64,000 bases of DNA, from assembly GCF_006443685.1 (NCBI RefSeq), contig NZ_VFYP01000001.1, positions 1,054,001 through 1,118,000 of the forward strand. Direction: 5' to 3'. This DNA is from Rhizobium glycinendophyticum (lineage in GTDB: Bacteria > Pseudomonadota > Alphaproteobacteria > Rhizobiales > Rhizobiaceae). Shown here piece after piece: positions 18,930 to 27,021 of this stretch. The notes beneath the pieces are model-generated. The model did not search any database and was not told the DNA's origin. It was given only the letters and a program-made list of their open reading frames with translations. The stretch's first letter is position 1, and every line of letters begins with the position of its first letter. The position numbers and the translations under genes are program-made.

Positions 18930-19841
18930 TCACCGCGCCGGGCGTAGGCGGGCCTTCCGGTCGAGAAAGTCCCGCAGAGCATCGAAATGCGGCAGGAACT
19001 GCACGCCGTCGATGGCGGGCAGGGCAGCATAGGCGGGGCCACCGGTCACCACCGCTATGTCTTCGGGTAGCGTAGCGCGCAATTGGCGCAGTTCCGCCTC
19101 CAGCCTTGCGGGCTTGCCATTCACCCCACTCAGGCAGACGCAGCATACGCCCCTGGCCATTGCCGCTGCCTCCACTTCCTCTGGCGGCAGATTAGGTCCG
19201 AGATGCAGACTGTCCCAACCATGCAGGCGCGCGACAAGCGATGCTGCGAGGGCGCCGATCTCGTGTTCCTCCCCGGAGAGGGTGGCGCTCATCATCCGGG
19301 GTGCTCCTGCGCGGGGGCGGGGCGCCCCGTCGATCATCGCACCCAGCAGGCGCCTGATCTTGACCGAGGCCAGGTGTTCGGCGGCAATCGAAAGACTGCC
19401 TTGCGACCACAAATCGCCGATATCCCGCAGCAGCGGCAGCACAGTCGCATCGAGAAACCCCTCCGGACCCTCGGCATCGGCCCGTGTCAACAGCATGTCG
19501 CGGAAATCCTCGCCGTTCATCGCACCGAGGGCCGCGATCAGTGGCGCATTCCGCTGCCGGGCGAGTACCGAGACTTCGAGCCGGCGCAGATCGTCCAGTG
19601 GCAGCTCGAAGATGGTCCCGATCCGGTGCCCGGCGTCGCTGCAGACTTTGAGCAGCCTCAGTCGCTCCGCCTGATCGCGGGTATAGAAGCGCCGCCCCGT
19701 TTCGCTGCGCTCGGCAGGCTCAATGCCATAGCGCCGTTCCCAGGCATGCAGCACGAGTTTGGTGATGCCGCTGATCGAAAGGACTTCGGCCAGGCTCAAT
19801 AGAGTCCGATCGTTATCCCTTCCGCTGCCTGTCATCCGCAT
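18930..19841 (-). CDS. MerR-family regulator with B12-binding (CarH/LitR-like) photoreceptor domain
   Basis: 303 residues from ATG 19841. The MerR winged helix is at about 14-80 (LSLAEVLSISGITKLVLHAWERRYGI). A four-helix cap carries W145 followed after nine residues by E155-H156, the W-x9-EH signature of AdoCbl light sensors. The Rossmann-like B12 domain has GEEHEIG with H193 as probable lower cobalt ligand. In CarH, light breaks the Co-C bond and releases DNA. The protein stands alone, divergent from nothing light-related, so its targets are unknown. A second in-frame ATG at 19835 is possible. The family call is strong and light sensing is inferred from the signature. Confidence 0.82.
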   Translation of the reverse strand: MRMTGSGRDNDRTLLSLAEVLSISGITKLVLHAWERRYGIEPAERSETGRRFYTRDQAERLRLLKVCSDAGHRIGTIFELPLDDLRRLEVSVLARQRNAPLIAALGAMNGEDFRDMLLTRADAEGPEGFLDATVLPLLRDIGDLWSQGSLSIAAEHLASVKIRRLLGAMIDGAPRPRAGAPRMMSATLSGEEHEIGALAASLVARLHGWDSLHLGPNLPPEEVEAAAMARGVCCVCLSGVNGKPARLEAELRQLRATLPEDIAVVTGGPAYAALPAIDGVQFLPHFDALRDFLDRKARLRPAR

Positions 19842-19984
19842 GCTGTGTCTGGTTCCCCTTCTGCCACAATGAGCGGCGTAAATAAGCGAAAGCGCAAGTA
19901 ACACTATCGCGATTCCTCGCGGTATTTCAAACGCAAATGGCCCGCCGGGAGGGCGGGCCATCGTGATGAGGAGGATTGGAAAGC

Positions 19985-21463
19985 TCAGCCTTCGAGATCG
20001 TCGAGCAGCTTTCGTGCCGCCGACGTGGTAACCCGACGGCTCTCCACTTCGTCGCGGCGAGCCGAGAGAAGCTCGGTCGCCAGCAGCTGCTCGGCAAGAT
20101 CCGTCGGCAGCGAGAGGATCACCCGGCCTTCATGGGCGTTCAGTCCGCCGAACTCCGTGCGCTTGGCGGTAATCATGCCGCCGGCCACCGTGTTGTTGGT
20201 GTCGGGGTCGATCAGGATGAACGAGCCGGTGCCGCGATTCTGTTCGTAAGGATCGAAGATGGCCGTTTCGTCAAAGGCAAGATGCACCTTGCCAATGCCG
20301 TTCATCGGCAGGCTCTCGGCGGAAAGCCACTTGCCCGACTTCAATTCGAGCTGCTGCACCGGCTCCACCTGGACGCGCTGGCGGCGCGATCCAGCCTTCA
20401 GCCAGTAGCGCTTGCCCGGCACGATACCATCCGGCTGCAGCGCAACGAGCTGCGCGTCGAAGGCAAGTCCCGTCTGCGGCTGTGCCTCGAGCGAGACGAT
20501 CATGTCGCCACGCGCCACGTCCACCTGGCGGTCGAGCACCAGCGTGATCGCATCACCCGCGACCGCGGCATTGCGCACCAGGTCAAAGGTGACGATCTGC
20601 TTGACGTTGGCAACCTGACCGGAGGGCAGGATGGCGACGCTGTCGCCCGGCTTCACGGCACCGCCGGCAACCGTGCCCTGATAGCCGCGGAAGCTTTCGC
20701 CCGGACGCGAGACGCGCTGCACCGGCAGGCGGAAACCGGTCGACTGGCCGGAACGCAGGGTCGCGAGCTCCAGTGTCTCGACCAGCGTCGGCCCGTCATA
20801 CCAGGGCATGACGGCAGCACCGGAATAGACGACGTTCTCGCCCTTCAGCGCCGACATCGGGATCGCCGTCACCTGGCGCACGCCGAGCGTCAGAGCCAGT
20901 TCGCGGAAGTCATGGCTGATCTTTTCGAAGCCGGCGCGGTCATAGCCGGTCAGGTCGATCTTGTTGACCGCCAGCACGAACTGCTTGATACCCATCAGCG
21001 AGGCGATGGTGGCATGGCGACGGGTCTGTTCGAGCAGGCCGGCGCGGGCATCAACGAGAAGGACCGCCAGATCGGCATTCGACGCGCCGGTCGCCATATT
21101 GCGGGTGTACTGCTCGTGGCCGGGCGTGTCGGCGACGATGAAGGAGCGGCGGTCCGTCGAGAAATAGCGATAGGCGACATCGATGGTGATGCCCTGTTCG
21201 CGCTCGGCCTGCAGTCCGTCGAGCAGCAGCGCGAAATCGGGCAGGCCGAGATCGTTCTGGCTGCCGCTGTCGCGGTTCAGCGCTGCGGCCTGGTCTTCCT
21301 TCACGGCCTTGGTATCCCAAAGCAGGCGGCCGATCAGCGTCGACTTGCCGTCGTCGACGGAGCCGCAGGTGATCAGACGGAGCGGGCGCGAATCGCGGGT
21401 GACCGGAGCGGCTTCAGTGTGGGGCGCCTCGGTGGCGAGGGCGGTATTGGCAACTGCGGTCAT
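19985..21463 (-). CDS. cysN: Sulfate adenylyltransferase, large GTPase subunit
   Basis: 492 residues. With CysD it makes adenosine 5'-phosphosulfate from sulfate and ATP, driven by GTP hydrolysis. GTPase motifs are clear: P-loop GSVDDGKST at about 35, DTPGHEQYTRN, and VNKIDLTGYD. The EF-Tu-like domains 2 and 3 follow. There is no C-terminal APS kinase domain, so this is CysN and not the fused CysNC/NodQ form. ATG 21463 follows the cysD stop after one base, with GAAGGA inside the end of cysD as ribosome site; this indicates translational coupling. Confidence 0.96.
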   Translation of the reverse strand: MTAVANTALATEAPHTEAAPVTRDSRPLRLITCGSVDDGKSTLIGRLLWDTKAVKEDQAAALNRDSGSQNDLGLPDFALLLDGLQAEREQGITIDVAYRYFSTDRRSFIVADTPGHEQYTRNMATGASNADLAVLLVDARAGLLEQTRRHATIASLMGIKQFVLAVNKIDLTGYDRAGFEKISHDFRELALTLGVRQVTAIPMSALKGENVVYSGAAVMPWYDGPTLVETLELATLRSGQSTGFRLPVQRVSRPGESFRGYQGTVAGGAVKPGDSVAILPSGQVANVKQIVTFDLVRNAAVAGDAITLVLDRQVDVARGDMIVSLEAQPQTGLAFDAQLVALQPDGIVPGKRYWLKAGSRRQRVQVEPVQQLELKSGKWLSAESLPMNGIGKVHLAFDETAIFDPYEQNRGTGSFILIDPDTNNTVAGGMITAKRTEFGGLNAHEGRVILSLPTDLAEQLLATELLSARRDEVESRRVTTSAARKLLDDLEG

Positions 21464-21464
21464 C

Positions 21465-22421
21465 TCAGAAATATCCTTCGCGCTTCTTCTTTTCCATCGA
21501 TCCGGCCTGGTCGCGGTCAATGGCGCGGCCCTGGCGTTCGGAGACGGTGGCGATTTCGAGTTCGGCGATCACCTCGTCAAGAGTGGTCGCATTGGAGCGG
21601 ATGCCGCCGGTGAGTGGCCAGCAGCCGAGCGTGCGGAAGCGCAGCATGCCTTCCTGGATCACTTCCCCCGGCAGCGGCTCGAAGCGCGGATCTTCTGCCC
21701 ACATCAACATGCCGTCGCGTTCGACGTATTTCTGCCTCTTGGCATAGTAGAGCGGCGGCAGTTCGATGTTTTCGGCCTGGATGTAGCGCCAGATGTCGAC
21801 TTCGGTCCAGTTCGACAGCGGGAAGGCGCGCACGCTCTCGCCGCGGCGGATCATGCCGTTGTAGATGTTCCACAGTTCCGGTCGCTGGTTGCGCGGGTCC
21901 CATTTGTGGTCGGGCGTGCGGAAGGAGTAGATGCGTTCCTTCGCGCGGGAGGCCTCTTCGTCGCGGCGCGCACCGCCGAAGGCGGCATCATATTTGCCGG
22001 CATCAAGCGCCTGGCGCAGCGCTTCCGTCTTCATCACGTCGGTATGGTAGGCCGAGCCGTGGGTGAACGGGCCGATACCCTCTTCCTTGCCGCGCGGATT
22101 GGTGTGCACGATGAGGTCCAGGTCGAACTTCTCGGCTGTGGCATCGCGAAACGCGATCATCTCCGGGAACTTCCAGCCGGTATCGATATGCAGAAGCGGG
22201 AAGGGCACGCGGCCGGGGAAAAAGGCCTTGCGCGCGAGATGCAGCAGGACGGACGAATCCTTGCCGATCGAATAGAGCATCACCGGCTTTTCAAACTCGG
22301 CCGCCACTTCGCGGAAGATGTAGATCGCTTCGTTCTCGAGCGCCTTCAGATGCGGATCGAGCGGCGCCTTGGTGATCGGATCCTTGGAATGGGGATCGAA
22401 TTCGGATGTGTGTACGTGCAT
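21465..22421 (-). CDS. cysD: Sulfate adenylyltransferase, small subunit
   Basis: 318 residues of the PAPS-reductase-like ATP pyrophosphatase fold. Features seen: the PP-loop [31 protein letters not shown], the block [18 protein letters not shown], and the C-terminal REGYF. It is the catalytic adenylyl-transferring partner of CysN. ATG 22421 starts the conserved region; the open frame upstream runs into the mosaic repeat and is not coding. It sits between cysH and cysN on the same strand, and the repeat-bearing 205-base gap after cysH may allow partial termination or processing of the transcript. Confidence 0.96.
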   Translation of the reverse strand: MHVHTSEFDPHSKDPITKAPLDPHLKALENEAIYIFREVAAEFEKPVMLYSIGKDSSVLLHLARKAFFPGRVPFPLLHIDTGWKFPEMIAFRDATAEKFDLDLIVHTNPRGKEEGIGPFTHGSAYHTDVMKTEALRQALDAGKYDAAFGGARRDEEASRAKERIYSFRTPDHKWDPRNQRPELWNIYNGMIRRGESVRAFPLSNWTEVDIWRYIQAENIELPPLYYAKRQKYVERDGMLMWAEDPRFEPLPGEVIQEGMLRFRTLGCWPLTGGIRSNATTLDEVIAELEIATVSERQGRAIDRDQAGSMEKKKREGYF

Positions 22422-22463
22422 GGTCTCTGTCTGCCTTGATGGCCATCGACGATGGCATTTCGT

Positions 22464-22613
22464 GGCACCCCCCTCTGCCTGCCGGCATCTCCCCCACAAG
22501 GGGGAGACTGGAACCCGCTTTCCTCGCGCCCAATCCAGGCAGGGGTGGCGGGTGGCTGGCGCCCCGCTCTCCCCTTGGGAGGGAGATGTCACAAAGTGAC
22601 AGAGGGGGGTGAA
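22464..22613. repeat. Mosaic inverted repeat between cysH and cysD (RIME-like)
   Basis: The left arm (about 22464-22511: ACCCCCCTCTGCCTGCCGG then CTCCCCCACAAGGGGGAG) is mirrored by the right arm (about 22567-22613: CTCCCCTTGGGAGGGAG then GACAGAGGGGGGT). The arrangement matches rhizobial intergenic mosaic elements. Transcribed, it would fold into a long hairpin inside the cys transcript. Confidence 0.7.
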
Positions 22614-22626
22614 TTTTCGCTCCAAT

Positions 22627-23373
22627 TCAAGCCGGCGTCGGCACCAGAGACGTCGCCGCCTCCGGCACATGCAACCCGCATTCGCGCTTCTCGTCGTTTT
22701 CCCACCACCAGCGACCGGCGCGCTCCGGCTCGCCCGGCTTGATGGCGCGCGTACAGGGCTCGCAACCGATCGAGGGATAGCCCCGCTTGTGCAGCGGATT
22801 GGTCGGCACGCTCTCGGCCTCGACATAGGCGTTTACATCATCGATGGACCAGTCGGCCAGTGGGTTCACCTTGATCAGGTCGCGCTCGGCATCATACTCG
22901 GCAAAGGGGGTGCTCGCCCGATTGCCCGACTGCGAGCGGCGCAAGCCCGTGACCCAGAAGCGCGCGCCGGACAGCGCTTCCGCCAGCGGCACCAGCTTGC
23001 GCACATGACAGCAAGCATGGCGGGCTTCGACGCTTTCGTAGAAACCGTTCAGGCCATACTTTGCCGCATAGGCATCGATGTCGTCGGGCTTGGGATAGAA
23101 TCGCTTGATGGAAATCCCGAAGCGCTCTTCGGTCTCGGCGATCAGATCGACGGTTTCCTTGAAAAGCCGCCCGGTCTCGAGCGTGGACACCTCGACCGGC
23201 AGGCCGTTCCACCCGATCGCCGCGGTGATCACCTGGTCTTCGATCCCGAGCGAGGTGGTGAACACGGCCCGGCCTTCGAGGCCCGCGACCAGTCTGAGAC
23301 GCGCGCTCAGATCGAGTTCGGCGAGCTGGGCATCCAGAGAAGCTGCAAATGCGGCGGCATTGGAAATGGACAT
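22627..23373 (-). CDS. cysH: Adenosine phosphosulfate (APS) reductase
   Basis: 248 residues. It reduces activated sulfate to sulfite using thioredoxin. The active-site Cys is C232 in KRECGLH. Two iron-sulfur cysteine pairs, C121-C122 (ACCHVRK) and C204-x2-C207 (GCEPCTR), mark the [4Fe-4S] APS-reductase type rather than the cluster-free PAPS reductase. This fits the absence of an APS kinase (CysC) in the locus. ATG 23373 has AGGAA about ten bases upstream. cysH, cysD and cysN run in one direction. Confidence 0.95.
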   Translation of the reverse strand: MSISNAAAFAASLDAQLAELDLSARLRLVAGLEGRAVFTTSLGIEDQVITAAIGWNGLPVEVSTLETGRLFKETVDLIAETEERFGISIKRFYPKPDDIDAYAAKYGLNGFYESVEARHACCHVRKLVPLAEALSGARFWVTGLRRSQSGNRASTPFAEYDAERDLIKVNPLADWSIDDVNAYVEAESVPTNPLHKRGYPSIGCEPCTRAIKPGEPERAGRWWWENDEKRECGLHVPEAATSLVPTPA

Positions 23374-23461
23374 CACATGGGTTCCTGCTGATTGTGCCGG
23401 AGTATGCCCGAAAGCGCCGCTGCAAAACAGAAATCGCCTTTCACGGGCTTCGGGCTGAAGA

Positions 23462-23491
23462 GCATATCTCACTAAGGAGTGCGACATATGC
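23462..23491. promoter_or_regulatory. Palindrome in the cysH control region
   Basis: TCTCACT-AAGG-AGTGCGA is a near-perfect dyad (6 of 7 pairs), nested between GCATAT and ATATGC arms. It lies about 90 bases upstream of cysH, in the spacer shared with the divergent gene at 23650. Symmetry and position suggest an operator for a sulfur- or redox-responsive regulator; the protein is not identifiable here. Confidence 0.45.
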
Positions 23492-23553
23492 GCGATAAAG
23501 TCCCGCGTCACAGCCGGGACGTCACGAGGGAGGGGCGGATTTGCCTCCGCTGA
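23488..23553 (+). CDS. Possible 21-residue small ORF
   Basis: ATG 23488 is preceded by TAAGGAG at a good spacing and encodes MRDKVPRHSRDVTREGRICLR. The ribosome-like site is part of the palindrome described at 23462, so it may be coincidental. No homologue is known to me. Confidence 0.2.
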   Translation: MRDKVPRHSRDVTREGRICLR

Positions 23554-23649
23554 AACCCGTACTCCCCCGATTTGGGAGCACGATCATGCTCTTTGCAGTT
23601 TTCGTGGGCGGTGGCATAGTTGCCACGCTAAAAAGGGGGAACTGAAATC

Positions 23650-24021
23650 ATGCCTACTTTGTCGATCTGGTATTTTCGAACCGCTATCCTGTTTCTCATC
23701 GCCGGCATCTGTGTCGGTCTCTACATGTCGATCACGCATCAATTCGAAGGCACAGGCGCCCATGCCCATATCAACCTGCTTGGCTGGGTGACCATGTCGA
23801 TTTTCGGCATCTACTATGCGCTCAACCCGGCCCAGGCCGAGAGCCGCATCGCCAGGATCCAGTACATGGTCTACACGCTCGGCATCCTGGTAATGGGCCC
23901 GTCGCTGTTCCTGATGCTGACCGGCACCACCGCGCTCGAGCCCGTGGTGGCGGTGTCGTCGCTGGTGACCTTTGCCGGCGTCTTGCTGTTTGCGGTGATC
24001 CTGTTCACGCGGAAGGCTTGA
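23650..24021 (+). CDS. Small membrane protein related to heme-copper oxidase subunit I
   Basis: 123 residues with four transmembrane helices (about 10-30, 43-62, 75-95, 100-119). The HAHINLLGW motif with H38 and H40 near the start of helix 2 resembles the helix of CcoN-type (cbb3) and NorB oxidases that carries a heme-ligand His. The remaining helices of a full subunit I (12 or more) are absent. Such mini-proteins are annotated as cytochrome-c-oxidase-like in rhizobia. They may bind heme or act in assembly, but neither is shown. Its 3' end overlaps the convergent 24005 gene by 17 bases. Confidence 0.7.
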   Translation: MPTLSIWYFRTAILFLIAGICVGLYMSITHQFEGTGAHAHINLLGWVTMSIFGIYYALNPAQAESRIARIQYMVYTLGILVMGPSLFLMLTGTTALEPVVAVSSLVTFAGVLLFAVILFTRKA

Positions 24022-24685
24022 ACGAAGGGGCGGCGGCAGTCTGCTGCCACCGCTCCAGCGCATCATGCCCCGCCGCCGTCAACCCGTAGACACCGCGCTC
24101 CACCCGCTCGAACCAGCCATAGACATTGCCCTGCAATATCTTGGCCGCCTCGGGAACGGTCGCCCGGATGTCACGAACCTTGAGCGGTCCCGATGCCAGG
24201 AGCGATGCACAACCGAGCGCCTGCTGGCGATAGGCGGTCATCAGCGGCGTGCGCGTGCTGCCGCCGACGGCGGGATCGCCTTTGCGCTTCTGGTGTTCGC
24301 GCATCAGCCGTGAGCGGCGCTTCGGATTGGTCCGGGGCATCGGCGTCACCGAGCCGACAATGACGCTGACGGCGCCATTGTCGGCGATGCCGAGCATGCC
24401 GAAGCCGAGCCGGCGGCAGAGGTCGCGGTACCGCCGGTCGGCCTCGCGCCCCTTGCCCTTCGCCGACACCCGCGCCGCGATCCACACCTCGTCTGCAACG
24501 GCGGCGCGGTCGACGGCCTGCAGGATCAGTTCGAGGTTGAAGCTGAGCTTCAGTTCGCAGATGACCACGACGGAGGGGTCGCCCTCGCTCACGCCCACCA
24601 CGTCGCAGCCACCGACTTCACCCTTGACGGTATAGCCGGCCTTTTCGAGGAAGCCTTTGACCGGCAGATAGAGCGACGTTTCCAT
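24005..24685 (-). CDS. DUF2161 putative PD-(D/E)xK phosphodiesterase
   Basis: 226 residues. The N-terminal nuclease-like core reads GGCDVVGVSEGDPSVVVICELKLSF, giving the acidic-residue and ELK pattern of PD-(D/E)xK folds, followed by a helical region and a C-terminal winged-helix-like segment (LKVRDIRATVPEAAKILQGN). This matches DUF2161. No restriction-modification or defence neighbour is present, and the cellular role of DUF2161 is unknown. It runs convergent to, and overlaps, the 23650 gene. Confidence 0.8.
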   Translation of the reverse strand: METSLYLPVKGFLEKAGYTVKGEVGGCDVVGVSEGDPSVVVICELKLSFNLELILQAVDRAAVADEVWIAARVSAKGKGREADRRYRDLCRRLGFGMLGIADNGAVSVIVGSVTPMPRTNPKRRSRLMREHQKRKGDPAVGGSTRTPLMTAYRQQALGCASLLASGPLKVRDIRATVPEAAKILQGNVYGWFERVERGVYGLTAAGHDALERWQQTAAAPSFKPSA

Positions 24686-24840
24686 GGGCCTCGAATTCGG
24701 TTGTGCGGACGGCTGATACCTACAGCGCTTCCTCTGCGCCCGTCATCCGAAAAAGGTGTCGCTGACCCCGGCAAGAAGCGGGTGGCCTTCTATGCCTTGG
24801 CCGGTCATCCTCCTGCCTATTGTGTTCTAAGGAGGCCCGC

Positions 24841-25086
24841 ATGAGCACCGATCCGACTGAAAATCTCCGCTGGAAGGCTATCCAGAACCGCGACCGATCG
24901 ATGGACGGCGTCTTCGTCTACTGCGTCCGCTCCACCGGCATCGTCTGCCGCCCGTCCTGTCCCTCGCGTCCGGCCCGGGCAGAAAACGTCGTCTTCCACG
25001 AAACGGTCGAAGCCGCCCGTGAAGGCGGCTTCCGTCCCTGTCTGCGCTGCCGTCCCGATAAGCCGGAGACCTGGGTGAAATCCTGA
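24841..25086 (+). CDS. Stand-alone Ada-type metal-binding (methylphosphotriester) domain
   Basis: 81 residues, equal to the N-terminal zinc domain of Ada alone. The four zinc cysteines are present as C36-x3-C40 (CRPSC) and C67-x2-C70 (CLRC), and RW at 10-11 with FVYCVRSTGI matches the Ada pattern. In Ada, the first Cys accepts methyl groups from phosphotriesters. AraC-type and methyltransferase domains are missing here, so it may act as a free repair or sensor domain. ATG 24841 follows TAAGGAGG, a very strong ribosome site. Confidence 0.85.
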   Translation: MSTDPTENLRWKAIQNRDRSMDGVFVYCVRSTGIVCRPSCPSRPARAENVVFHETVEAAREGGFRPCLRCRPDKPETWVKS

Positions 25087-25097
25087 ACGATCTTCTC

Positions 25098-26408
25098 TCA
25101 CACCAGAAACACCGAGATGATCGGAAACGCCGTCAAAAGCACGATGCGCAGGAGATCGGCGGTCACGAAGGGCACGATCGCTTTGTAGGTCTCGCGGATC
25201 GGGACATCGCGCGCCATGGCCGAGATGATGAAGAGGTTGAGCCCCACCGGCGGCGTGATCATGCCGATCTCGGCCACCATCAGCACCAGAATGCCGAACC
25301 AGATGGCGAAATGCTCCGGGCTCATGCCGAAATCCATCGCGGTGACGATCGGGAAGAAGATCGGAATGGTCAAGACGATCATGGAGAGCGAATCCATGAT
25401 GCAGCCGAAGATGATGTAAAGGATCAGGATGATGATCAGCACGGTCATCGGCGCAAACCCCTGCGCCGTCACCCATTCCGCGCCCACCTGCGGCAGGCGG
25501 GAAAAGGCGAGGAAGGAGTTGAACACCGAGGCGCCGAGGATGATGAAGAAGATCATGCCGGTGGAAACCGCCGTCTCCTTGAAGCAGTCGAACAGCGATT
25601 TGCGATCGAGCCCGCCATTGACGAAGGCGACGAGCCCGGCGCCTGCCGCCCCGATCGCAGCCGCCTGCGTCGGCGTGAACCAGCCCAGATAGATGCCACC
25701 GACCACGAGGAAGAAGATCGCGACGACCGGCCAGACAGCGATCAGCGCCGGTACGCGGTCTTTCCATGGGATGCGCGCCGCCTGACCGGCCGAAGCCGGG
25801 TTCAACCGCACATAGATGGCAATGACGGTGAGATAAGACAGTGCTGCGATGATGCCCGGCACGAAGGCGGCCAGGAACAGCTTGGCGATGTTCTGCTCGG
25901 CCAAGATCGCATAGATGACCAGCACGACCGAGGGCGGAATAAGAATTCCGAGCGTGCCGCCGGCAGCGAGCGTCGCGGTCGCGAGCCCGCCGGCATAGCC
26001 GTTGCGCTTCAGTTCCGGCAGCGCCACCTGCGCCATGGTCGCGGCCGTCGCCAGGGACGAGCCGCAGATCGAGCCGAAGCCGGCACAGGCGCCGACGGCG
26101 GCCATGGCGACGCCGCCCTTGCGATGGCCGAGAAAGGCGGCCGCCGCATTGAACAGCGACTGGCTCATGCCGCCACGCGCCGCAAACTGGCCCATCAGCA
26201 GGAAGAGCGGGATGATCGATAGCGAATAGTTCGCATTGGTGTTCCAGGCCAGCACCTTCATCTGGGCAAGGATCGGCGTCCATTTGCCGAGCACGAGATA
26301 GGTGCCGACAACGCCGGTGCCGAGCATGGCAGCCCCGATCGGCACGCGCAGAAAAATGAGCAGGATGAGAATTGGAAAGGACCAGAGACCGATTTCGATG
26401 CTGCTCAT
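25098..26408 (-). CDS. dctM: TRAP transporter large permease (DctM)
   Basis: 436 residues, 12 or more membrane helices, typical of the DctM ion-coupled permease. Signature stretches include NYSLSIIPLFLLMGQFA, GSSLATAATMAQVALPE and GTLGILIPPSVVLVIYA, with EIGMITPPVGLNLF near the end. The start overlaps the dctQ stop by one base (TGATG). With DctQ and DctP it forms a sodium-driven uptake system for organic acids or similar solutes. A frame reading upstream to 26537 lies inside dctQ. Confidence 0.93.
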   Translation of the reverse strand: MSSIEIGLWSFPILILLIFLRVPIGAAMLGTGVVGTYLVLGKWTPILAQMKVLAWNTNANYSLSIIPLFLLMGQFAARGGMSQSLFNAAAAFLGHRKGGVAMAAVGACAGFGSICGSSLATAATMAQVALPELKRNGYAGGLATATLAAGGTLGILIPPSVVLVIYAILAEQNIAKLFLAAFVPGIIAALSYLTVIAIYVRLNPASAGQAARIPWKDRVPALIAVWPVVAIFFLVVGGIYLGWFTPTQAAAIGAAGAGLVAFVNGGLDRKSLFDCFKETAVSTGMIFFIILGASVFNSFLAFSRLPQVGAEWVTAQGFAPMTVLIIILILYIIFGCIMDSLSMIVLTIPIFFPIVTAMDFGMSPEHFAIWFGILVLMVAEIGMITPPVGLNLFIISAMARDVPIRETYKAIVPFVTADLLRIVLLTAFPIISVFLV

Positions 26409-26947
26409 CAATGGGCTCCGAGCGATGCGACGATGGTGCGACGATCGCGGATGTCGCGGATGTCGGCGAAAATGATGAAGAGGCAGACGAAGAGATTGGC
26501 AATCAGCAGCACAGCACCCACGGCAAAGCCCCACCACACGGGAAAGAGCAGCAGCGGCGTCGTCTCACCATTGCCGAACTTGTCGAGCGTGCCGATGACG
26601 TGCCGCCAGGTGACCAGGCCAATCAGCACTGCGATGATCCCGTCGCCGATCAGCTGCGTCCAGTTCATCGCTTTCGGTCCAAAGGCCGAGATCAGGATGT
26701 CGACACCGACATGACCACGCTTCAGCTGGCAATAGGGCAGGAAGGCAAAGACCGCGAGCCCGCATAGGATCTCGACCACCTCGATTTCGCCCGGCAACGG
26801 CCGGATTGCCAAACCGCCGACAATGGATAGTGCGGTGAGCGCGCTCGCAACGACGAGACAGAGCCCGCCGAAGGCAACGAGCGCTTGGGCAAGGGTATAA
26901 GTGGCCCTTTCAAAACGATGAAAGAGGGTGGAGGTGGGCAGGTCCAT
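26408..26947 (-). CDS. dctQ: TRAP transporter small permease (DctQ)
   Basis: 179 residues with four transmembrane helices and the DctQ family stretch CQLKRGHVGVDIL. It bridges substrate-binding protein and large permease. It sits between dctP and dctM, overlapping dctM by one base, while 74 bases with a hairpin separate it from dctP. Confidence 0.92.
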   Translation of the reverse strand: MDLPTSTLFHRFERATYTLAQALVAFGGLCLVVASALTALSIVGGLAIRPLPGEIEVVEILCGLAVFAFLPYCQLKRGHVGVDILISAFGPKAMNWTQLIGDGIIAVLIGLVTWRHVIGTLDKFGNGETTPLLLFPVWWGFAVGAVLLIANLFVCLFIIFADIRDIRDRRTIVASLGAH

Positions 26948-26971
26948 CAGGTCGTCCTCGACAGTCCGGAT

Positions 26972-27007
26972 AAAAAAGTCCGGGCGCTCCCGACAGGACG
27001 CCCGGAC
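26972..27007 (-). terminator. Intercistronic terminator/attenuator between dctP and dctQ
   Basis: GTCCGGGCG and CGCCCGGAC form a perfect 9-bp stem with a 12-base loop at 26978-27007. On the minus strand it is followed by six T (26972-26977). It starts 15 bases after the dctP stop and precedes dctQ. Partial termination here would give more binding protein than permease. Confidence 0.85.
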
Positions 27008-27021
27008 GAAGGTGAGGGAAC

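Noticed and set aside
19976..21613. 545-codon open frame opposite cysN
   Set aside because: Antisense shadow of a well-recognised GTPase gene.
22422..22826. N-terminal extension of cysD by 135 codons
   Set aside because: It runs through the mosaic repeat and into cysH; CysD proteins begin near ATG 22421.
23374..23649. SAM or other known riboswitch before cysH
   Set aside because: Only a short palindrome is visible; no multi-stem aptamer core could be recognised.
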